Position numbers and translations under genes: made by a program. Shown here piece after piece: positions 8,106 to 10,301 of a stretch of DNA of 10,301 nucleotides. The DNA comes from Desulfocapsa sp. GTDB taxonomy: Bacteria > Desulfobacterota > Desulfobulbia > Desulfobulbales > Desulfocapsaceae. The stretch is from the NCBI GenBank assembly GCA_030638765.1, contig DAOWDZ010000156.1:1-10301 (forward strand). Reading direction: 5' to 3'. Each line of letters begins with the position of its first letter. Position 1 is the stretch's first letter. Below the pieces are notes generated by a model, which saw nothing but the letters and a program-made list of their open reading frames with translations, had not been told where the DNA came from and did not search any database.

Positions 8106-8196
8106 CCCGACAACCTCATTTCTATTCAAATTATCAAAAAGGCATATTTGTTCAGTTTTACAACAACATAGCAGACCACACTACTCGAAAATAATG

Positions 8197-8212
8197 TGGC
8201 ACACCTATTGCA
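8197..8212 (+). promoter_or_regulatory. Sigma-54 (RpoN) -24/-12 promoter of the chemoreceptor gene
   Basis: TGGCAC (8197-8202), five bases, then TTGCA (8208-8212). The invariant GG (8198-8199) and GC (8210-8211) are separated by exactly 10 bases as required, and both elements match the consensus TGGCAC-N5-TTGCW fully. Transcription would start near 8222-8223, leaving an untranslated leader of about 46 bases before the ATG at 8269. It is correctly oriented in a non-coding, AT-rich region. This implies that the gene needs an ATP-dependent activator. Confidence 0.85.
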
Positions 8213-8268
8213 ATTCAAGATATTTCCTTAAAAACTAAATATCAAATAATTAAATGGGGTTGTTGATC

Positions 8269-9942
8269 ATGAAAACAAAAGGCATGTCGATGCGGGTACG
8301 AATTTTGAGCTCATTTGCAGTAGTTTGTTTATTATTTATTATTGCAAGTTTGGTCACAAGTTCACATAATAAAAGAATAACTGAATTAACCGATACAGTT
8401 CAGAATGAAATATATCCTCATCTGAATAACTTCAAACATCTGCAGGGAGACATCATTCAAATTCAACAATGGCTAACAGATATTTCCGCAACCAGAGGCG
8501 CAGATGGATATGATGATGGATATGCTGAAGCAGAAAAATATTACAGAGATGCTCTTTCGCGTATTGAATATTCTCGTGTTGAACATCAAAAATTCGGGGA
8601 AGCCGAGATGGTCAGCACCATGGCGAAAATGAAGGTTGAGTTGAATGATTACTACAGAGTCGGGAAAGAAATGGCCAAAGCCTATATAGAAAATGGACCC
8701 GCTGCTGGTAATATAATGATGGACAAATTTGATCCTTTTGCTGCAAAACTTTCAGATACGATTGAAGAAATAGTGGTCGAACATGAAAATGAACAGCGGC
8801 ACTCACTTGATATGATTTTAGAAAGCAGTAAAAAAAGTTCGAACACCCTCTTACGGTTTGGCTTAATCGCATTGGTACTCTCTATTGTAACCTCACTCTT
8901 ATTAACGAGATCCATTACGACACCGCTAACTAAACTTGTCTCCTATGCTCACGAAATGGAAAAGGGAGACCTAACAGTGACATCCTCCATAAATCAAAAC
9001 GATGAAATAGGTGCTTTAGCTAAGGCTCTTGATAAAATGTCAATGAACTTAAGAAGTATGTTTCAAGAAATAAGTAATGAGACCCAAAAACTATCTGATT
9101 CATCTACAGAACTGGCCTCAATTTCAAATCAAATGACAGCAAATGCGGAACAGACCAAGGACAAAACAAACACGGTTTCAATTGCATCTGAAGAAATGAG
9201 TACAAACATGGATTCGGTTGCGGCAGCCACTGAAGAAACATCAGTCAATGTAAACATGGTTGCAACAGCAGTTGAAGAAATGTCAAACAGTATAACTGCA
9301 ATTGCTGCAAACACAGAACAGACACAGGCCATTACTCAGGGAGCTGTTGTCCAATCAGCCAATGCCTCTACCCAGATCAAAGAGCTAGGAATTGCCGCCA
9401 TTGAAATCGGTAAAGTTACTGAAACCATCACCGAAATTTCTGAACAGACAAATCTTCTTGCCCTTAACGCTACCATAGAAGCAGCAAGAGCTGGAGATGC
9501 CGGAAAAGGTTTTGCAGTCGTCGCAAATGAAATTAAAGATCTTGCTAAACAGACATCCGATGCAACCAGTCAAATCAAAGAGCAGATAGAGAGTATTCAA
9601 AACGCCAGTCAAGGCTCAGTGGAAGAGATCACAAAAATATCTGACATTATAAATGAAATTAATGATAAAATTTCGGTGGTTACGCAAACTGTTGAGGAAC
9701 AGTCAAATACCACTCAGGAAATCACTGAAAATGTTACTCAGGCGGCAAGTGGAATCCATGAAGTAAATGAAAATGTTGCTCAGGTCTCGGTTGTAACAGG
9801 AGAAATAAACGCTGAAATAATTGGTGTCGGACAAGCTGCAAATGAGATAAATGACAGTAGCGCTCTTGTAAATGAAAAAGCAGAGGGACTTGAGGAATTA
9901 TCAAAAACTTTTATCAAGATGGTTCAGAAATTTAAGGTATGA
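8269..9942 (+). CDS. Methyl-accepting chemotaxis protein (transmembrane chemoreceptor)
   Basis: A receptor that senses a ligand outside the membrane and controls CheA/CheW. I chose the ATG at 8269 (557 aa) because GGGG (8256-8259) lies nine bases upstream; the alternative ATG at 8254 has no ribosome-binding site. TM1 is about 9-29, and the periplasmic domain is about 30-192, mainly helical, with the stretch [12 protein letters not shown] (66-77) and [11 protein letters not shown], consistent with a four-helix-bundle type sensor. TM2 is about 193-213, HAMP about 214-266, then a long cytoplasmic coiled coil with Glu/Gln-rich methylation-type helices. The conserved hairpin tip is [20 protein letters not shown] (about 389-408), followed by [14 protein letters not shown]. 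It ends in KFKV with no CheR/CheB-tethering pentapeptide. No che gene is adjacent, so it is an orphan receptor by location. Expression probably depends on sigma-54. Confidence 0.95.
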   Translation: MKTKGMSMRVRILSSFAVVCLLFIIASLVTSSHNKRITELTDTVQNEIYPHLNNFKHLQGDIIQIQQWLTDISATRGADGYDDGYAEAEKYYRDALSRIEYSRVEHQKFGEAEMVSTMAKMKVELNDYYRVGKEMAKAYIENGPAAGNIMMDKFDPFAAKLSDTIEEIVVEHENEQRHSLDMILESSKKSSNTLLRFGLIALVLSIVTSLLLTRSITTPLTKLVSYAHEMEKGDLTVTSSINQNDEIGALAKALDKMSMNLRSMFQEISNETQKLSDSSTELASISNQMTANAEQTKDKTNTVSIASEEMSTNMDSVAAATEETSVNVNMVATAVEEMSNSITAIAANTEQTQAITQGAVVQSANASTQIKELGIAAIEIGKVTETITEISEQTNLLALNATIEAARAGDAGKGFAVVANEIKDLAKQTSDATSQIKEQIESIQNASQGSVEEITKISDIINEINDKISVVTQTVEEQSNTTQEITENVTQAASGIHEVNENVAQVSVVTGEINAEIIGVGQAANEINDSSALVNEKAEGLEELSKTFIKMVQKFKV

Positions 9943-10020
9943 CCTCTATACTCGAAGACTTTACTCCTCATGGTCATAATTGATTCTGAATACTACTAAT
10001 GCTCAGCCAGTAACAGTTTC

Positions 10021-10053
10021 CTGGATCCCCGACAACAACTTTCGGGGATGACG
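10021..10053 (+). repeat. dRS3-like palindromic repeat, copy 1
   Basis: It begins CTGGATCCCCGACAAC and ends GGGGATGACG. ATCCCCGA (10025-10032) pairs perfectly with TCGGGGAT (10042-10049) around a nine-base loop. The outline CTGGAT-YCCCGA...TCGGG-RATGACG resembles the short intergenic repeats widespread in Proteobacteria and the dRS3 repeat of Neisseria (ATTCCC-N8-GGGAAT), from memory. It is oriented opposite to copy 2. Confidence 0.75.
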
Positions 10054-10097
10054 GGAGCTTGTAACGTCTTGATATTTAAATCTATTACCATAAAGTT

Positions 10098-10143
10098 CAC
10101 TGTCGTCATTCCCGAGGTTTTTGTCGGGAATCCAGTGTTTTTT
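10098..10143 (+). terminator. Probable chemoreceptor terminator built on repeat copy 2
   Basis: On the plus strand CACTG (10098-10102) pairs with CAGTG (10133-10137), and ATTCCCGA (10108-10115) pairs with TCGGGAAT (10124-10131). The stems are separated by an asymmetric internal loop and followed directly by six T (10138-10143). It lies about 155 bases after the chemoreceptor stop codon, before the convergent methyltransferase gene. The repeat seems to have gained, or landed next to, a functional T-tract. Confidence 0.6.
10105..10136 (-). repeat. dRS3-like palindromic repeat, copy 2 (inverted)
   Basis: Read on the minus strand it begins CTGGATTCCCGACAAAAACC and ends GGGAATGACG, the same family as copy 1 with a loop one base shorter. 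The eight-base stem is perfect. Compared with copy 1, one stem pair is T-A instead of C-G, a compensated change. The two copies face each other about 50 bases apart inside the larger inverted repeat. Confidence 0.75.
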
Positions 10144-10200
10144 CTATTTCATATCAGTGGGTTGCAAATACGATGAAAATCAGCTGAGCATTAGTGGTAA

Positions 10201-10301
10201 TCATAATCTCTTATGAAGAGCGGCGATGTGCTCGGGCCCAATACCGCAACAGCCACCAATGATTGTCGCACCTAGGCGACACCAGGTATCTACGAAAGAA
10301 A
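10201..10301 (-). CDS. Homocysteine S-methyltransferase family protein, C-terminal fragment
   Basis: The minus strand is open from the right edge to TGA at 10203-10201, giving 32 residues. They end in WCRLGATIIGGCCGIGPEHI followed by AALHKRL. The W-x3-GA-x-I-I-GGCCG-x-x-PEHI motif is the C-terminal signature of the homocysteine/betaine S-methyltransferase family (MmuM, BHMT, and the N-terminal module of MetH). The adjacent Cys pair in GGCC supplies two of the three zinc ligands that bind homocysteine thiol. Because the protein stops shortly after this motif, it is probably a stand-alone MmuM-type or similar enzyme rather than a full MetH, but the substrate cannot be judged from this piece. 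Its last five codons and stop lie within the right arm of the inverted-repeat element. Confidence 0.85.
   Translation of the reverse strand, partial: SFVDTWCRLGATIIGGCCGIGPEHIAALHKRL

Larger units (their letters stand above)
7656..8268. other. Long divergent intergenic region between kinase and chemoreceptor genes
   Basis: About 600 bases without a convincing gene. From left to right: a short AACTG/CAGTT inverted repeat (7735-7752); two TTGTCAG direct repeats (7714-7720, 7744-7750); an ATTGT-N6-ACAAT inverted repeat (7951-7966); two copies of AGACATTCC (7974-7982, 8099-8107), the second forming part of a perfect palindrome (8084-8105); and a sigma-54 promoter (8197-8212). The sequence becomes very AT-rich toward the chemoreceptor. 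I found no convincing promoter for the kinase; TATAAA on the minus strand (7660-7655) runs into its first ATG. The main content appears to be regulation of the chemoreceptor. Confidence 0.6.
9975..10215. mobile_element. MITE-like nested inverted-repeat element
   Basis: The arms 9975-10007 and 10183-10215 are inverted copies matching at 28 of 33 positions by my hand alignment. The inner 17 bases, TACTACTAATGCTCAGC (9991-10007), match their partner at 16 of 17. Inside the arms lie two oppositely oriented dRS3-like hairpin repeats (10021-10053 and 10105-10136). There is no coding sequence and no transposase. TCATAAT occurs as a direct repeat at 9974-9980 and 10201-10207, exactly bounding 9981-10200, so a 7-bp target-site duplication around a 220-bp element is possible, although its left edge does not coincide with the best terminal alignment. 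The right arm overlaps the last codons of the methyltransferase gene. Alternatives are a convergent-gene terminator region or an inverted duplication of the gene end. Confidence 0.6.

Noticed and set aside
10021..10136. Two similar repeats considered as a CRISPR array
   Set aside because: Only two copies, in opposite orientation, each itself palindromic and without regular spacers; they fit a dispersed intergenic repeat.

Overview
The window looks like chromosome of a Gram-negative, moderately AT-rich bacterium, most likely a Desulfobacterota (former Deltaproteobacteria) relative. The grounds are the tig-clpP-clpX-lon order, CCA-encoding tRNA genes, a hybrid histidine kinase with a Cache-type sensor, a chemoreceptor behind a sigma-54 promoter and a dRS3-like intergenic repeat. 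This taxonomic placement is an inference from style and gene content, not from a search.

Left part (1-4605): the protein quality-control block. The C-terminal tail of trigger factor is followed by clpP (263-865), clpX (867-2141, one base after clpP) and lon (2200/2209-4605). A hairpin lies between tig and clpP. A possible promoter and a small hairpin lie between clpX and lon. ClpX feeds unfolded substrates to ClpP, and Lon is an independent AAA+ protease, so this is a housekeeping proteostasis cluster with intact catalytic residues.

Middle (4606-5396): a likely promoter drives tRNA-Val(TAC) and tRNA-Asp(GTC), which end at a strong intrinsic terminator. A small exported protein of unknown function (131 aa, signal peptide, two cysteines in the mature part) follows. 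It converges on a minus-strand hybrid sensor kinase that has its own terminator.

Right part (5397-10301): signal transduction. A 752-aa hybrid histidine kinase (minus) and a 557-aa methyl-accepting chemotaxis protein (plus) are divergently transcribed from a gap of about 600 bp. Upstream of the chemoreceptor this gap holds an excellent sigma-54 -24/-12 promoter (8197-8212) and, about 128 bp upstream of the predicted start of transcription, a perfect 8-6-8 palindrome (8084-8105) that looks like an enhancer-binding-protein site. After the chemoreceptor, a nested inverted-repeat (MITE-like) element of about 220-240 bp contains two oppositely oriented dRS3-like hairpins. One hairpin also forms a plausible terminator for the chemoreceptor. 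The right arm of the element runs into the last codons of a minus-strand homocysteine S-methyltransferase-family gene, of which only the C-terminus is in the window.

The most interesting signals are the sigma-54/palindrome control region and the nested inverted-repeat element that touches the methyltransferase stop codon. I saw no CRISPR array, phage gene, transposase or obviously new multi-gene system.
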